From: Xanthomonas sp. Leaf148
Lineage (GTDB): Bacteria > Pseudomonadota > Gammaproteobacteria > Xanthomonadales > Xanthomonadaceae
DNA: 64,000 bases
Assembly: GCF_001423585.1 (NCBI RefSeq)
Contig: NZ_LMOP01000012.1
Location: 1 to 64,000, forward strand
Direction: 5' to 3'
Part shown: positions 25,867 through 35,351 of the stretch, piece after piece
How positions within the stretch are numbered: position 1 is the stretch's first letter
Layout: every line of letters starts with the position of its first letter
Notes under the pieces: generated by a model
The model's input: the letters and a program-made list of their open reading frames with translations, nothing else
Database searches by the model: none
What the model was told of the DNA's origin: nothing
Position numbers and translations under genes: made by a program

Positions 25867-27222
25867 TCACAGCCAACCCGGCACCACGAACAGCAGCCAC
25901 GCCGCCAGCGGCCCCAACAGCACCACCAGCCCGCTGTAGACCAGAAAACGGCGGAACAGCCCATCGCGTTCTTCCTTGGCCGCCGAGGCCACCACCAGCG
26001 CGCCGTTGGTGGAGAACGGGCTGACATCCACGATGGTGGACGACACCGCCAACGCGCAGATCACCCCGGCCGCACCCAGCTGGCCCTGCATCAGGAACGG
26101 CACCGCCAGCGGAATGGTGGCGCCCAGCACAGCCGCAGACGATGCGAACGCAGACACAATGCCGCCCACGTAGCACACCAGCAACGCGCCCAGTAATGGC
26201 ATGCCGATATGCGACACGCCGGTGCCGATGTAGTCCACCGCGCCGGCCTTTTCCAGCACCGCGACATAAGTGACCACGCCGCTGATCAGCAGCACCGTGG
26301 ACCAGCTGATGCCATCCACCGCGCCCTTTTGTGCATTGGGCGAGATCAACGCCAGCGCCACGGCGACGGTGATCGAGACCAGGCCGACGTTGAGGTTGTA
26401 GACCAGTGCCGCAACACCCAGCCCCAGCAGGCCGACAAGCGTGATCACGCGATCGCGGGTAATGGACACGGCCTCCAGCGCCAGCGGGTCGGTGGACAAG
26501 GTGCCGCCGCCGGCCGCCACCAGTGCGCCATGGCCTTCGATAGAGAAGCGTCGCTGCGATGCTTGATCGCCGCTGACCGGCACGTACTGCGCATCGGTCA
26601 GCGACACCTCCTGCCGACGCATCAGCTTGAGCCCGCCGAAGGCGCAGAAGCAGATGATCGCCATCATCAGGTTGAAGCCCAGGCTGGTGAGAAACACCGC
26701 CATCTCGGTGACGTCCAGCCCGGCCTTTTCCACCACCTTGTTGGTGATGCCCCCATACACGCTGATCGGCGAAAACCCGCCGCCCTGCGCGCCATGGATG
26801 ACCAGCAAGCCCATCATCAACGGGTTGATGCGGTATTGCTTGGCAAAGCGCAACGCTACCGGCCCGATGATGGCCACCGCCGCCGGCCCCAGCGCACCGA
26901 AGGCGGTTAGCAGGCCGGTGATGACGAACATCACCCACGGGATGGCCACGATGTGCCCGCGTACCGCTCGTACTGCCCAATGCACCAGCAGATCGATGGT
27001 GCCGTTTTTCTGCGCGATGGCGAACAGATAGGTGATGCCGACCAGGGTCAGGAACAGGTCGCCCGGAAAGCCGGCCAGCACCTCCTTGCCGTCCAGCCCC
27101 ACCCACACGCCACCGACGATGAATGCCAGCGCGAAAGCCACCGCGCCCATGTTGATGGGCAATGCGGTGGCGACGATGAACATGATCACCAAGCCAAGAA
27201 TCGTTGCAATTTGCGGGGTCAT
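25867..27222 (-). CDS. MatC-type malonate/dicarboxylate carrier
   Basis: The product has 451 residues from the internal ATG at 27222 (MTPQIATILGLVIMFIV). It is very hydrophobic with about 11-12 membrane segments. The N-terminal half matches the MatC N-terminal domain pattern (ALPINMGAVAFALAFIVGG, GDLFLTLVGITYLFAIAQKNG) and the C-terminal half repeats it. It probably imports malonate for the decarboxylase encoded beside it. It is separated by 87 bases from mdcH. It differs from the two-gene MdcLM transporter of some other bacteria. Confidence 0.85.
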   Translation of the reverse strand: MTPQIATILGLVIMFIVATALPINMGAVAFALAFIVGGVWVGLDGKEVLAGFPGDLFLTLVGITYLFAIAQKNGTIDLLVHWAVRAVRGHIVAIPWVMFVITGLLTAFGALGPAAVAIIGPVALRFAKQYRINPLMMGLLVIHGAQGGGFSPISVYGGITNKVVEKAGLDVTEMAVFLTSLGFNLMMAIICFCAFGGLKLMRRQEVSLTDAQYVPVSGDQASQRRFSIEGHGALVAAGGGTLSTDPLALEAVSITRDRVITLVGLLGLGVAALVYNLNVGLVSITVAVALALISPNAQKGAVDGISWSTVLLISGVVTYVAVLEKAGAVDYIGTGVSHIGMPLLGALLVCYVGGIVSAFASSAAVLGATIPLAVPFLMQGQLGAAGVICALAVSSTIVDVSPFSTNGALVVASAAKEERDGLFRRFLVYSGLVVLLGPLAAWLLFVVPGWL

Positions 27223-27309
27223 GCGCCCTCCCAGACACCTGATACGCGTACAGCACGGATGGCCACCCGCCATCCAAGGGTCACGCCGTGTACGACACCT
27301 GCCTGATGG

Positions 27310-28230
27310 TCATGCCGCGCGTTCGCATGCGGCGTTGACCCACTCCACCACCCCTTGGGTGCTGTGGAAATCGTCGACCGACCGCGCTTCGCAGCCCGGT
27401 ACGATCTCGCGCGCCATGCGCGCCAATGCGCTACCGGGGCCGAGTTCGAGAAACACACGCGCACCGCGTTCGGCGGCCTGCACCAGCACGTCGTGCCAGC
27501 GCACGGTCTGCGCGATCTGTGCAGCCAGGCTGTCGATCACCTGCGTCGGCGTGGCGACGGCACGTGCGTCGATGCCGGCAAGCACGCGCAGCGTGGGTGC
27601 GCGAATGGCCACCTTGTTCAACGCGACGGCGAAAGCATCGGCGGCCGCGCGCAGCCACGGCGTGTGCGCAGGCACACTGACCGGCAGCACGGTGACGCGT
27701 GCACCGCGCGATTGCGCGTCATCGCCAAGCCGCGCCAATGCCTTGCGCGGTCCGCCGAGCACGGCATGGTCGTCGCCGTTGATGATGGCCACTGCTGCAC
27801 CATGCGTGTTGCAGAGCGATTCCAGCGTGGGCAGTGGCAGGCCGATCACCGCCATCAACCCGGCATCCTCGGGGCTGGCCGCATCCATCGCGCGCGCACG
27901 GGTGGCCGCAAGTTGCAGGCAGGTCTGAATATCGATGCTGCCAGCCACCGCGTGCGCAGCCAGCTCGCCGACGCTATAACCCAGCGCCAGCAGCGGCGTC
28001 GGCAGATGCTCGCGCAGCACCTGCCATTGCGCCAAGGTGCCTGCGCAGACCAGCGGCTGGGCGACGGCATTGGCGTAGCGGCCAGCATCTGCGGCAAGGG
28101 TTTGCGGAGCGGCGCCAAGCACCTGCCCGGCAGCAGCAAGCACCGCTGCCGCAGCAGGCGCATCGGCAATGCGGGCGAACATGTCGGCGTGCTGGCCGCC
28201 TTGGCCTGGGCAGAGGATGGTCAGGGTCAT
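27310..28230 (-). CDS. mdcH: Malonate decarboxylase epsilon subunit, malonyl-CoA:ACP transacylase
   Basis: The product has 306 residues from the ATG at 28230 (MTLTILCPGQGGQHADMFAR). It has the acyltransferase fold with the oxyanion GQGGQ motif, the catalytic Ser in LGYSVGEL and a later His in SVPAHTPW. It charges the MdcC acyl carrier with malonate from malonyl-CoA to prime the enzyme. A 178-base gap separates it from mdcB; no gene is evident there. Confidence 0.92.
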   Translation of the reverse strand: MTLTILCPGQGGQHADMFARIADAPAAAAVLAAAGQVLGAAPQTLAADAGRYANAVAQPLVCAGTLAQWQVLREHLPTPLLALGYSVGELAAHAVAGSIDIQTCLQLAATRARAMDAASPEDAGLMAVIGLPLPTLESLCNTHGAAVAIINGDDHAVLGGPRKALARLGDDAQSRGARVTVLPVSVPAHTPWLRAAADAFAVALNKVAIRAPTLRVLAGIDARAVATPTQVIDSLAAQIAQTVRWHDVLVQAAERGARVFLELGPGSALARMAREIVPGCEARSVDDFHSTQGVVEWVNAACERAA

Positions 28231-28408
28231 GGCGTTGGCCGCGTGCATGCGCTGGCGCGACTGCTGCAGGAACTGCACGTCTGCGCGCTACGGGCAACGT
28301 TTCCTGGTGCAGCATTCAATACCGCTGCTGTGCGGAGTGAGGCACAGATGCGTTGCGTGTGCGCGCAACCTGCTTCTGCAGCCACAGTGACACTGGGTGA
28401 GCGCCTGC

Positions 28409-29278
28409 TCACAACGTCTCCTGGCGATGCAGGAACCACGCGCAGGCCAGCAGGTCCGCGCTACCACCGGGGCTGAGCCGACGCGCCACGAATTGTTTGC
28501 CGATCGACGATAGCCGATCGCGCCAGTAGGGTTGCGCAATACCGCCATCGGCAAGAAAGCGCCGCGCCTGCGCTTTGGCATAGGCCAGACCGTCTGCGCC
28601 GCCACGATGTAGCAGATTGAGATCGTCGACATGCGCGACCAGTTGCATCAAGGTCTGCGCGAGCGCAGCGTCCGGCGTGGCGCCAGTGTCCAACGCGGCG
28701 CGCAGGCTCGGCAGCGCGATCTCGCGCAGTAGCGGGTAGCCGGCTGCGGCCTGCTCGCGAACGCCAGCCACCTTGTACTGCGCGCGCATGCGCTGGCCAT
28801 TGCTGCGTGGGTCCAGCGGCGCAGCGCGCAACGCCGCGCCCCACACCTGTACCCCGTTGCAGACCGCATCGGCAGATGGCCGCTGGCCATACGCGGCGCG
28901 CAGGCGTGCGGCCTGTGCGGTGAGCAGGCCCAGGCTGAAGATCGCACCCCGGTGGGTATTGATGCCGCCGGTGGCGCGCAGCATGGCCGCCTCGGCCGCG
29001 ATGCCCAGGTCGCGCAGCCGTGCAAAGGGTGCGTTGTCGCTGCCGGCCTGTGCGATGGCAATAAAGTAGCCGCGCAATGCGAACAGACTGCGCAAGAACG
29101 TGGAGGCATCCATGTCGCTGTGGCTACCGCTGTCGAACGGCGTCACTAGCCCGGGCTTGGGCGCGCAGGCCAACTCCGCATGCAGCGTGCCGACGGCGAG
29201 CCGGCCGAGCCGGTGCGCAACGTCGCGCGGCGCTGCGCGCGAGTCCACATGCTGCAGGTGTTGGACCTGCGCGTTCAT
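28409..29278 (-). CDS. mdcB: Triphosphoribosyl-dephospho-CoA synthase for malonate decarboxylase
   Basis: The product has 289 residues. Characteristic stretches are [23 protein letters not shown] near the N-terminus and [16 protein letters not shown] in the centre, shared by MdcB and CitG. It makes the precursor of the 2'-(5''-phosphoribosyl)-3'-dephospho-CoA prosthetic group carried by MdcC. Its ATG overlaps the stop of mdcG by 4 bases (ATGA), so the two cofactor genes are coupled. Confidence 0.94.
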   Translation of the reverse strand: MNAQVQHLQHVDSRAAPRDVAHRLGRLAVGTLHAELACAPKPGLVTPFDSGSHSDMDASTFLRSLFALRGYFIAIAQAGSDNAPFARLRDLGIAAEAAMLRATGGINTHRGAIFSLGLLTAQAARLRAAYGQRPSADAVCNGVQVWGAALRAAPLDPRSNGQRMRAQYKVAGVREQAAAGYPLLREIALPSLRAALDTGATPDAALAQTLMQLVAHVDDLNLLHRGGADGLAYAKAQARRFLADGGIAQPYWRDRLSSIGKQFVARRLSPGGSADLLACAWFLHRQETL

Positions 29279-29916
29279 GCCGCGTTCCTTAACTGAAACA
29301 ACGCAGCGCGCGGCAACAAGCAGCAGCCGTTGCCGGATTTCACCAGCACCTGCTGCGCGTCACTGGCGTACTCGCGCCAGTTCACCGCGATGTCGTGGGG
29401 GAATAGCAACTCGCCATCGGCACGCATGCCGTGGCATTGTTCCCAGCGCTGCAACAAAGCAACCACTGTTTGTGCCTGCTCGGGCGTCTCGATGGACCAC
29501 AGCAGATCCAGATCAGATTGCGCGTGCACATAGGTCAACCCCGTCAAGGCTTGCCACGCGAAACTGCCGAACACGCGCGGCTGCAGTGCATCAGCCTGCG
29601 CGTGCGCGCGCAATGCCTGCAACGCGGGCTGCACCTCGCCGGGTGCGTGCGCGATGACGGCATCCAACGACAGCGGCTCACTACAGCGTGCGATTTCCAC
29701 AACGTTGGCACGCAATGCCAGACGCTGCTTGCCTTCGTCGGGCGGCAACGGCACGCCCAGGCGCAAACTGCCAAGCGCCTCGCTGCCGTCGCCACGCGCC
29801 ACCACTGCAGGCAAGCCGGCGGCAAACCACTGCTGCAAGCGTGGCTGCGCACCGGGCGTGTGCGCCTGCCACTGCGCATCGTCGCGTAACCACACCAGGG
29901 CGTGGCGGCCGGCCAT
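29275..29916 (-). CDS. mdcG: Malonate decarboxylase holo-ACP synthase
   Basis: The product has 213 residues from the ATG at 29914-29916, two bases after the mdcE stop. Motifs include [21 protein letters not shown] and SDLDLLW, the paired Asp typical of the nucleotidyltransferase-like active site. It transfers the phosphoribosyl-dephospho-CoA group to the Ser of MdcC. It overlaps mdcB. Confidence 0.92.
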   Translation of the reverse strand: MAGRHALVWLRDDAQWQAHTPGAQPRLQQWFAAGLPAVVARGDGSEALGSLRLGVPLPPDEGKQRLALRANVVEIARCSEPLSLDAVIAHAPGEVQPALQALRAHAQADALQPRVFGSFAWQALTGLTYVHAQSDLDLLWSIETPEQAQTVVALLQRWEQCHGMRADGELLFPHDIAVNWREYASDAQQVLVKSGNGCCLLPRAALFQLRNAA

Positions 29917-29918
29917 TC

Positions 29919-30623
29919 TCAGGCCTCGCCCGCTGCCACGGCGGCGGCAACCTCGCGCGCCAGCGTGCGGCCGCCGCGTTGCGCGCCCAGTGCGCGACGC
30001 TGATCGCCATCGACGGGAGCAGCCAATGCATCGAGCAGCGCCTGCGCCAGATCGCCGTCCCACAGCGATTGCACCGCGCCCATGCGCACATAGTTCTCCA
30101 CGCCCGGCGCGAATACCGGCGAGCTTTTGCTGAGCGCCTGCAAGGTGTCTACCGACTGCTTGGTGACACGGGCCATGGCACGCAGATCCATCACGCGCAC
30201 CTGCGCATCCGGCAATGCATGGATGCGATCGGCCATCAAGCCAAACGACAGAAATCCGCCGCTCACCGCTTCGCCATACACCAGCGTGACCAGTCGCGCG
30301 CCGCGCCTGCGCGCCAGATCCAGCGCACGCGCCAGATGCGCGAAGTAGCCATTGATGCCGAGCAATTCATCGCGACGTGCCAGGCGTTGCCCGGCGGTAT
30401 CGGCCAGCATCACGATCGGCCGCTGCGGATGCGCGCGGGTGCTGGCCAGTACGGTGGCGGCCAGGGCCAACGCGTGGTCCACGCCCACTTCCAGCTTGTT
30501 GGCGGTGCCGATCACCGTGACCTCGCCTGCGGCCGTGGTCGCGCTGCCGGTGAGCACATCGTCATTGCGCGCGATGGCGTGGCCGAGCGGAAACAGCTGA
30601 TCGAGCAGTTGGCTCAATTCCAT
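29919..30623 (-). CDS. mdcE: Malonate decarboxylase gamma subunit
   Basis: The product has 234 residues from the ATG at 30621-30623 ([14 protein letters not shown]). It has a carboxyltransferase-like crotonase fold with [15 protein letters not shown] and [17 protein letters not shown]. With MdcD it decarboxylates malonyl-S-ACP to acetyl-S-ACP. It overlaps the 3' end of mdcD by 10 bases. Confidence 0.93.
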   Translation of the reverse strand: MELSQLLDQLFPLGHAIARNDDVLTGSATTAAGEVTVIGTANKLEVGVDHALALAATVLASTRAHPQRPIVMLADTAGQRLARRDELLGINGYFAHLARALDLARRRGARLVTLVYGEAVSGGFLSFGLMADRIHALPDAQVRVMDLRAMARVTKQSVDTLQALSKSSPVFAPGVENYVRMGAVQSLWDGDLAQALLDALAAPVDGDQRRALGAQRGGRTLAREVAAAVAAGEA

Positions 30624-31534
30624 GGCGTGCTCCGATCTGCAGTGGCCGTGAGGAAGGCGTCGGTGTCCAGCAGCGGCAGCCGCTGCGGATCGGCGATGCC
30701 TTGGCGCCCCCAGATGTCCAGGCCGTCCCGGCAATCGCCATAAGCATCGATGCGGGCAGACAGTTGATGATGCGCGCGCTCCAAGGCCTGCAAGGCAGCA
30801 TCGCCTTCGGGTTCGACGAGTGCGTCCAGCGTGCTGGCCGCTGCATCGGCAAACGCCGCGATGCGGTCGGCCACCAAGGTCTGCGCGTCGCCCAGAAGAT
30901 AGCGGTGTTTGCCACCGGTCACACGCCAGACCAGGGCGCGGTCGCGGGCGTCGAACTCTTCCACCCCGCGCACGGTTTCGATCACGTCCGGGCCGGACAG
31001 CGACAAGCGGCCTTCTTCGGACATGATCACCGCGCTGCAGCAGCGCGCCACGATGCCCATGCCGCCGAATGCGCCATTGCCGCTACCGATCAACGCCAGC
31101 ACCGGCACGCCGGCCGCGCGCGTCTCCAGCGTTGCACGCATGACTTCGGAAATGGCGATCAGGCCGGCATTGGCTTCGTGCAAGCGCACGCCGCCGGTGT
31201 CGAGCAATAACAGCACTGCTGCCGGATGCGTGGCTGCAGCGCGTTCGAGCAAACCGGTGAGCTTGGCGCCGTGCACCTCACCGACGCCACCGCCCATAAA
31301 CGCGCCCTGCTGGCCAGCGATCAACATGCTGCGGCCACGCAAGCTGCCCTCGCCCACAACGATGCCGTCGTCGAAGGCGCCCGGCACGTCGAGCTGCGCC
31401 AGATGCGGGCTGACCAGGCGGCGACGCGGGCCGACGAATTCGCGGAAGCTGCCGGCGTCCAGCAGCCCGTCGATACGCTCGCGGGCATCGGCTTCGTAAT
31501 AGCTGCGCTCGGCCATGGGAATGGTAGTGCTCAT
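30614..31534 (-). CDS. mdcD: Malonate decarboxylase beta subunit
   Basis: The product has 306 residues from the ATG at 31532-31534, preceded by GGAGGCGCGT. The crotonase-like fold shows GQQGAFMGGGVGEVHGAKL and LLLDTGGVRLHEANAGL, and an oxyanion loop in GSGNGAFGGMG. It is the catalytic partner of MdcE. About 730 bases of tandem repeat separate it from mdcC, instead of the short spacer expected in these operons. Confidence 0.94.
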   Translation of the reverse strand: MSTTIPMAERSYYEADARERIDGLLDAGSFREFVGPRRRLVSPHLAQLDVPGAFDDGIVVGEGSLRGRSMLIAGQQGAFMGGGVGEVHGAKLTGLLERAAATHPAAVLLLLDTGGVRLHEANAGLIAISEVMRATLETRAAGVPVLALIGSGNGAFGGMGIVARCCSAVIMSEEGRLSLSGPDVIETVRGVEEFDARDRALVWRVTGGKHRYLLGDAQTLVADRIAAFADAAASTLDALVEPEGDAALQALERAHHQLSARIDAYGDCRDGLDIWGRQGIADPQRLPLLDTDAFLTATADRSTPWN

Positions 31535-32339
31535 ACGCGCCTCCGGATTTGTGCTGTAGGAGCGCACCTGGGCGCGACCGCGGCGTTACCGAGAACGCCA
31601 GTCGCGCCCGGGTGCGCTCCTACGGAGGTGTCTGTGTCTCTGACATGGCAGCTCATGCCACATCTCCTTGCAGAACATCGATCGCCTGTTCCAGACGCAG
31701 ACTCACCAATGCCGGCGTTGCGCCAACATCTACGCGCCTCCGAATGTGTGCTGTAGGAGCGCACCTGGGCGCGACCGTGGCGTTACCGAGAACGCCTGTC
31801 GCGCCCGGGTGCGCTCCTACGGAGGTGTATGTGTCTCTGACATGGCAGCTCATGCGGCATTTCCTTGCAGGACATCGATCGCCTGTTCCAGACGCAGACG
31901 CACCACTGCCGGCGTTGCGCCAACATCTACGCGCCTCCGGATTTGTGTTGTAGGAGCGCACCTGGGCGCGATTGCGGCATTACCGGGAACGCCCATCGCG
32001 CCCGGGTGCGCTCCTACGCAGGTATCTGTATCTGTGTGATGCACAAGGCTCATGCGGCATCTCCTTGCAGAACATTGATCGCCTGTTCCAAGCGCAGACG
32101 CAGCACTGCCGGCGTTGCGCCAACATCTACGCGCCTCCGGATTTGTGCTGTAGGAGCGCACCTGGGCGCGATTGTGGCTTTATCGGACAAGCCCGTCGCG
32201 CACGGGTGCGCTCCTACGGAGGTGTCTGTGTCTGTGTCTGTGTCTGTGCGATGCACGAGGCTCATGCGGCATCTCCTTGCAGGACATCGATCGCCTGTTC
32301 CAGACGCAGACTCACCACTGCCGGCGTTGCGCCAACATC
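31535..32339. repeat. Fourfold tandem amplification of the mdcC-mdcD junction
   Basis: Four consecutive units with periods of 197, 200 and 212 bases (anchored at 31664, 31861, 32061 and 32273) each hold the last 25 or so codons of mdcC with stop, a TGTAGGAGCG-type REP hairpin (31555-31623, 31752-31820, 31949-32017, 32149-32217) and the mdcD ribosome site GGAGGCGCG. The unit at 32262-32339 is the real mdcC end. Length differences come mainly from a variable TCTGTG stretch. In three copies the ribosome site is followed by ATGTTGGCG rather than the mdcD start, making micro-ORFs. Confidence 0.95.
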
Positions 32340-32579
32340 GTTGATGCTGATGCGCACATCGCGCAGCGGATGGCGCGCGGCGAAGTCGCCCAGCACCGCC
32401 TGCCAGATCGTGCCGAAGCCGCGGGCCGCCGTGAGGATCTCGATTTCCATCGCGCCGTCGAGCGGCACGCGCTCGACCAGCACTTCCAGGTTGCCGGAGG
32501 CGACCACGCCGACCAGCGCATGCTCCAGACCGGTGCGCGCACCGTGCTGGCCGTCAAAGCGATATCGCAGGGTTTCCAT
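32262..32579 (-). CDS. mdcC: Malonate decarboxylase acyl carrier protein (delta subunit)
   Basis: The product has 105 residues starting METLRYRFDG. It carries the 2'-(5''-phosphoribosyl)-3'-dephospho-CoA group on a Ser near the N-terminal third, as expected of MdcC; the region GVVASGNLEVLVER is the likely site. Its last 26 codons (GATPAVVSLRLEQAIDVLQG and on) are reproduced in the tandem copies downstream. It lies 9 bases after the mdcA stop. Confidence 0.93.
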   Translation of the reverse strand: METLRYRFDGQHGARTGLEHALVGVVASGNLEVLVERVPLDGAMEIEILTAARGFGTIWQAVLGDFAARHPLRDVRISINDVGATPAVVSLRLEQAIDVLQGDAA

Positions 32580-32588
32580 GCTGAGCCC

Positions 32589-34235
32589 TTACCAATTGCG
32601 GAAACGTTTCGGCGGGTCGTACAACCCACCGGACCAGCGCACCAAGTCCTTGACCGTGCGCGCGGCGAGCAGATCGCGTGTGGCATCGCGCGGACGGATG
32701 CCCAGATCTTCCGGCCGCTTGATCACGCCGCGGTCGCGCAGGTTTTCCACCATGCCTTTGTCGCGGCCCAGACCCACGGCGGTGTAACCGGACACGCCGC
32801 GAATCGCCTGCTCGCGCTCTTCCGGCGTGCGGCACAACAACAGATTGGCGATGCCTTCTTCGGTCAGCACATGGCTGACGTCATCGCCGTAAATCATCAC
32901 AGGCGGCAGCGGCATGTTGGCGCGCTCGGCCAGTTCCCAGGCATCAAGCTTGTCGACGAACGCCGGCGCCATGTGCTCGCGGAAGGTTTCCACCATCTGC
33001 ACCACCAGCTTGCGACCGCGCGGCATCTCGCCCGGTCGTGCGGCTTCGCGTCCGGCCTTGAGCCAGGCAGCGCTGGCATGGCGACGACCGCGCGCATCCG
33101 AGCCCATATTCGGCGCGCCACCGAACCCGGCGATGCGGTCGCGCGTGGCAGTGGAGCTATTGCCCTGCAAATCGATCTGCAATGTAGAGCCGATAAACAT
33201 GTCGCAGGCGTATAAGCCGGCGGTCTGCGAGAGCGCGCGGTTAGACCGCATGCTGCCGTCGGCGCCGGTAAAGAACACATCCGGGCGCGCGGCGATATAG
33301 TTTTCCATGCCCAACTCGGAGCCGAACGAATGCACCGACTGCACAAAGCCCGATTCAATCGCCGGGATCAGCGCCGGATGCGGATTCAGCGCCCAATGCC
33401 GGCAGATCTTGCCTTTCAATCCCAGCGATTCGGCGTAGGTGGGCAACAGCAATTCAATGGCGGCGGTGTCGAAGCCGATGCCGTGATTGAGCCGGTCCAC
33501 ACCGTACTCGGCGTAGATGCCCTTGATCGCCATCATCGCCATCAACACCTGGATCTCGGAGATCAACGCCGGGTCGCGGGTAAATAAGGGTTCGATGTAA
33601 TTGGGCTTGGGTGCTTCGGTCACGAAGTCCACCCAATCGGCCGGAATATCCACGCGCGGCAAGGTGTCGAGGATTTCGTTGACCTGCGCGATCACGATAC
33701 CGCCCTTGAACGCGGTGGCTTCCACAATCACCGGCGTATCTTCGGTGTTGGGGCCGGTGTAGAGATTGCCGTGGCGGTCAGCGGCCTGCGCGGTGATCAA
33801 CGCGATGCGCGGGGTGAGGTCGATGAAATAGCGGCCGAACAATTCCAGATAGGTGTGGATGGCGCCGATCTCGATGCGGCCTTCGCTCACCAAACCAGCC
33901 AGACGCGCGGCCTGCGGGCCGGAGAACGAAAAATCCAGACGTTTGGCGATGCCGCGCTCGAACACATCCAGGTGCGAGGCCAGCGACAGCACCGACTGCA
34001 CCATGTGCAGGTCGTGCACGCGCGCGGGGTCCACCTCGGTGAGGCAGCGTGCCAGGAAATCGGCCTGCTTCTGGTTGTTGCCCTCCAGACACACGCGGTC
34101 GCCGGGCTCGATCACCGCCTCCAGCAACGCCACCACATCGTTGGCGGCCACCACGCGGCCCTGCGGCGCCAGCGCGGCGGCACGCTGCAAGCGCCTACGC
34201 CGGCCTTCGGCCTGGGTGTCCCACTGTCGACTCAT
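32589..34235 (-). CDS. mdcA: Malonate decarboxylase alpha subunit, acetyl-ACP:malonate ACP transferase
   Basis: The product has 548 residues, the normal length. It has a CoA-transferase-like fold with GDRVCLEGNNQKQADFLA, PHPALIPAIESGFVQS and RGRKLVVQMVETF. It exchanges acetyl for malonyl on the carrier protein. It is the first gene of the leftward operon A-C-D-E-G-B-H followed by the carrier and regulator. The AT-rich upstream region (34264-34310) carries a candidate operator. Confidence 0.95.
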   Translation of the reverse strand: MSRQWDTQAEGRRRRLQRAAALAPQGRVVAANDVVALLEAVIEPGDRVCLEGNNQKQADFLARCLTEVDPARVHDLHMVQSVLSLASHLDVFERGIAKRLDFSFSGPQAARLAGLVSEGRIEIGAIHTYLELFGRYFIDLTPRIALITAQAADRHGNLYTGPNTEDTPVIVEATAFKGGIVIAQVNEILDTLPRVDIPADWVDFVTEAPKPNYIEPLFTRDPALISEIQVLMAMMAIKGIYAEYGVDRLNHGIGFDTAAIELLLPTYAESLGLKGKICRHWALNPHPALIPAIESGFVQSVHSFGSELGMENYIAARPDVFFTGADGSMRSNRALSQTAGLYACDMFIGSTLQIDLQGNSSTATRDRIAGFGGAPNMGSDARGRRHASAAWLKAGREAARPGEMPRGRKLVVQMVETFREHMAPAFVDKLDAWELAERANMPLPPVMIYGDDVSHVLTEEGIANLLLCRTPEEREQAIRGVSGYTAVGLGRDKGMVENLRDRGVIKRPEDLGIRPRDATRDLLAARTVKDLVRWSGGLYDPPKRFRNW

Positions 34236-34271
34236 CGCATTGCCTCACCGGGCCGAGCCCGTAATGTCAGA

Positions 34272-34303
34272 GTAATTACATCGTAGTAATTACATCGTAA
34301 TTA
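34272..34303 (-). promoter_or_regulatory. Candidate operator upstream of mdcA
   Basis: A 14-bp tandem direct repeat (GTAATTACATCGTA at 34272-34285 and 34286-34299) contains nested dyads TAATTAC/GTAATTA (34273-34279/34286-34292 and 34287-34293/34297-34303). It lies 37-68 bases upstream of the mdcA ATG and is a good candidate site for the GntR regulator of the operon. Confidence 0.55.
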
Positions 34304-34401
34304 TGGAAAGAGATGCTGTCTAGACGCATTGCAGCATCGGTGGATGACGTGGCGACGGACGGTCAGCAATGCGACAGCTAAGTGCTTGCGGCCGCCCGCA
34401 C

Positions 34402-34438
34402 TTCGATATATCGTTTTTGCATGCTTCGATATATCGAA
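34402..34438 (+). promoter_or_regulatory. Two PadR-type operator half-turns at the regulator start
   Basis: TTCGATATATCG (34402-34413) and the perfect palindrome TTCGATATATCGAA (34425-34438) are 23 bases apart, about two helical turns, and the second abuts the ATG. AT-rich TCGATATATCGA dyads are typical PadR sites, so autoregulation is likely. Confidence 0.7.
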
Positions 34439-34980
34439 TGAAACCGAACACCCGCCACCATGCGGTCTTGGCCGATCTGGATGCCGCCGACGGCAACGTC
34501 TCCGGCCGCGGCAGTGCGCGCATCCGGCCGCTGGGGCATGGCGACCTGCGCCTGCTGTTGCTGGCCTTGATCGAACAGCACCCACGCCACGGTTACGAGT
34601 TGATGCGGCAGATCACCGCGCTGTTCAAAGGCCTGTACACGCCCAGCGCCGGCGCGATCTACCCGGCGCTGGCGCAGCTGGAAGCCGACGGCTGGGTGCA
34701 GACCGATCTGGAACAGGGCCGCAAGCAGTATCGGATCACCGACGCCGGCCGCAGCTACGCCGTCGATCACCGCGACGCCCTGGATGCCGCACTGGCGCGC
34801 ACACATCGCCGCGCACGCGAGCTGATCAAGGCGCAGACACCGCCACCCATCCGCGAGGCAATCCACCGCATCAAGCACGGATTGTTTGCACGCCACGGCC
34901 AGTGGAGCGAAGCAGACATCGAACGGATTGCCGCACTGCTCAACGCCGCCGCCGACGGCATGAAGCAGGACGAGCACTGA
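34438..34980 (+). CDS. PadR-family regulator, YqjI-like
   Basis: The product has 180 residues from the ATG at 34438-34440, immediately after the operator. The winged-helix domain reads GHGDLRLLLLALIEQHPRHGYELM and YTPSAGAIYPALAQLEADGWV, very close in pattern to E. coli YqjI, a metal-responsive repressor of the ferric reductase gene yqjH. The C-terminal helices (REAIHRIKHGLF, ERIAALLNAAAD) fit too. Unlike E. coli YqjI there is no long His/Cys-rich metal-binding N-terminal tail, only a short segment with RHH. The siderophore-interacting gene lies about 600 bases downstream. Confidence 0.82.
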   Translation: MKPNTRHHAVLADLDAADGNVSGRGSARIRPLGHGDLRLLLLALIEQHPRHGYELMRQITALFKGLYTPSAGAIYPALAQLEADGWVQTDLEQGRKQYRITDAGRSYAVDHRDALDAALARTHRRARELIKAQTPPPIREAIHRIKHGLFARHGQWSEADIERIAALLNAAADGMKQDEH

Positions 34981-35056
34981 GGGGTGTTGCAGCGTCGACG
35001 GCAGCCGTTGGCCGATGTTGCGATGTTGCGATGTTGCGAGTTTGCTGGCCGGTTCT

Positions 35057-35162
35057 GTTGATCGGTCGTTCTGTTGATTTGATTGGCTGTTCTGTTGATC
35101 GGGCGTTCTGTTGAGTTGAGTGGCTGTTCTGTTGATCGGAAGTTCCGTTGGCTGTTCGTTCC
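35057..35162. repeat. 37-bp tandem repeat, about 2.8 copies
   Basis: Units starting at 35057, 35094 and 35131 share GTTGATCGG followed by (T/C)GTTCTGTTGA and GGCTGTTCT; the third is partly degenerate. It lies in the gap between the PadR regulator and the siderophore-interacting gene. No coding sense is evident. Confidence 0.85.
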
Positions 35163-35191
35163 GTCGCCAGGTATTGCGAGCGTTGCTAAAG

Positions 35192-35214
35192 CCCCTCTCC
35201 CCTCGGGAGAGGGG
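35192..35214. repeat. REP-like palindrome
   Basis: CCCCTCTCCC (35192-35201) and GGGAGAGGGG (35205-35214) form a perfect 10-bp stem with a CTC loop. A relative lies at 54816-54836. No T-run follows, so it is a repeat, not a terminator. Confidence 0.8.
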
Positions 35215-35351
35215 TTGGGGTGAGGGTACGGCGCGAAGCCTCACGAACATTCCAACCACACAAGATGTCGCTCAACCTCCTCCACCTGCAGGAAGAAACA
35301 CCTCGAAGCGGGTAGAAAAACAGCGGTGTCTTGGCACTCAGCAAGTTTTAG

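Noticed and set aside
31653..32161. Series of about 100-codon leftward frames (VGAHPGATGV and similar)
   Set aside because: They are produced by the tandem repeat and end in copied mdcC tails; they have no independent starts with support.
31535..32339. Possible CRISPR array
   Set aside because: The units are about 200 bases with coding mdcC ends and hairpins, not 25-40-base repeats with unique spacers, and no cas gene is nearby.
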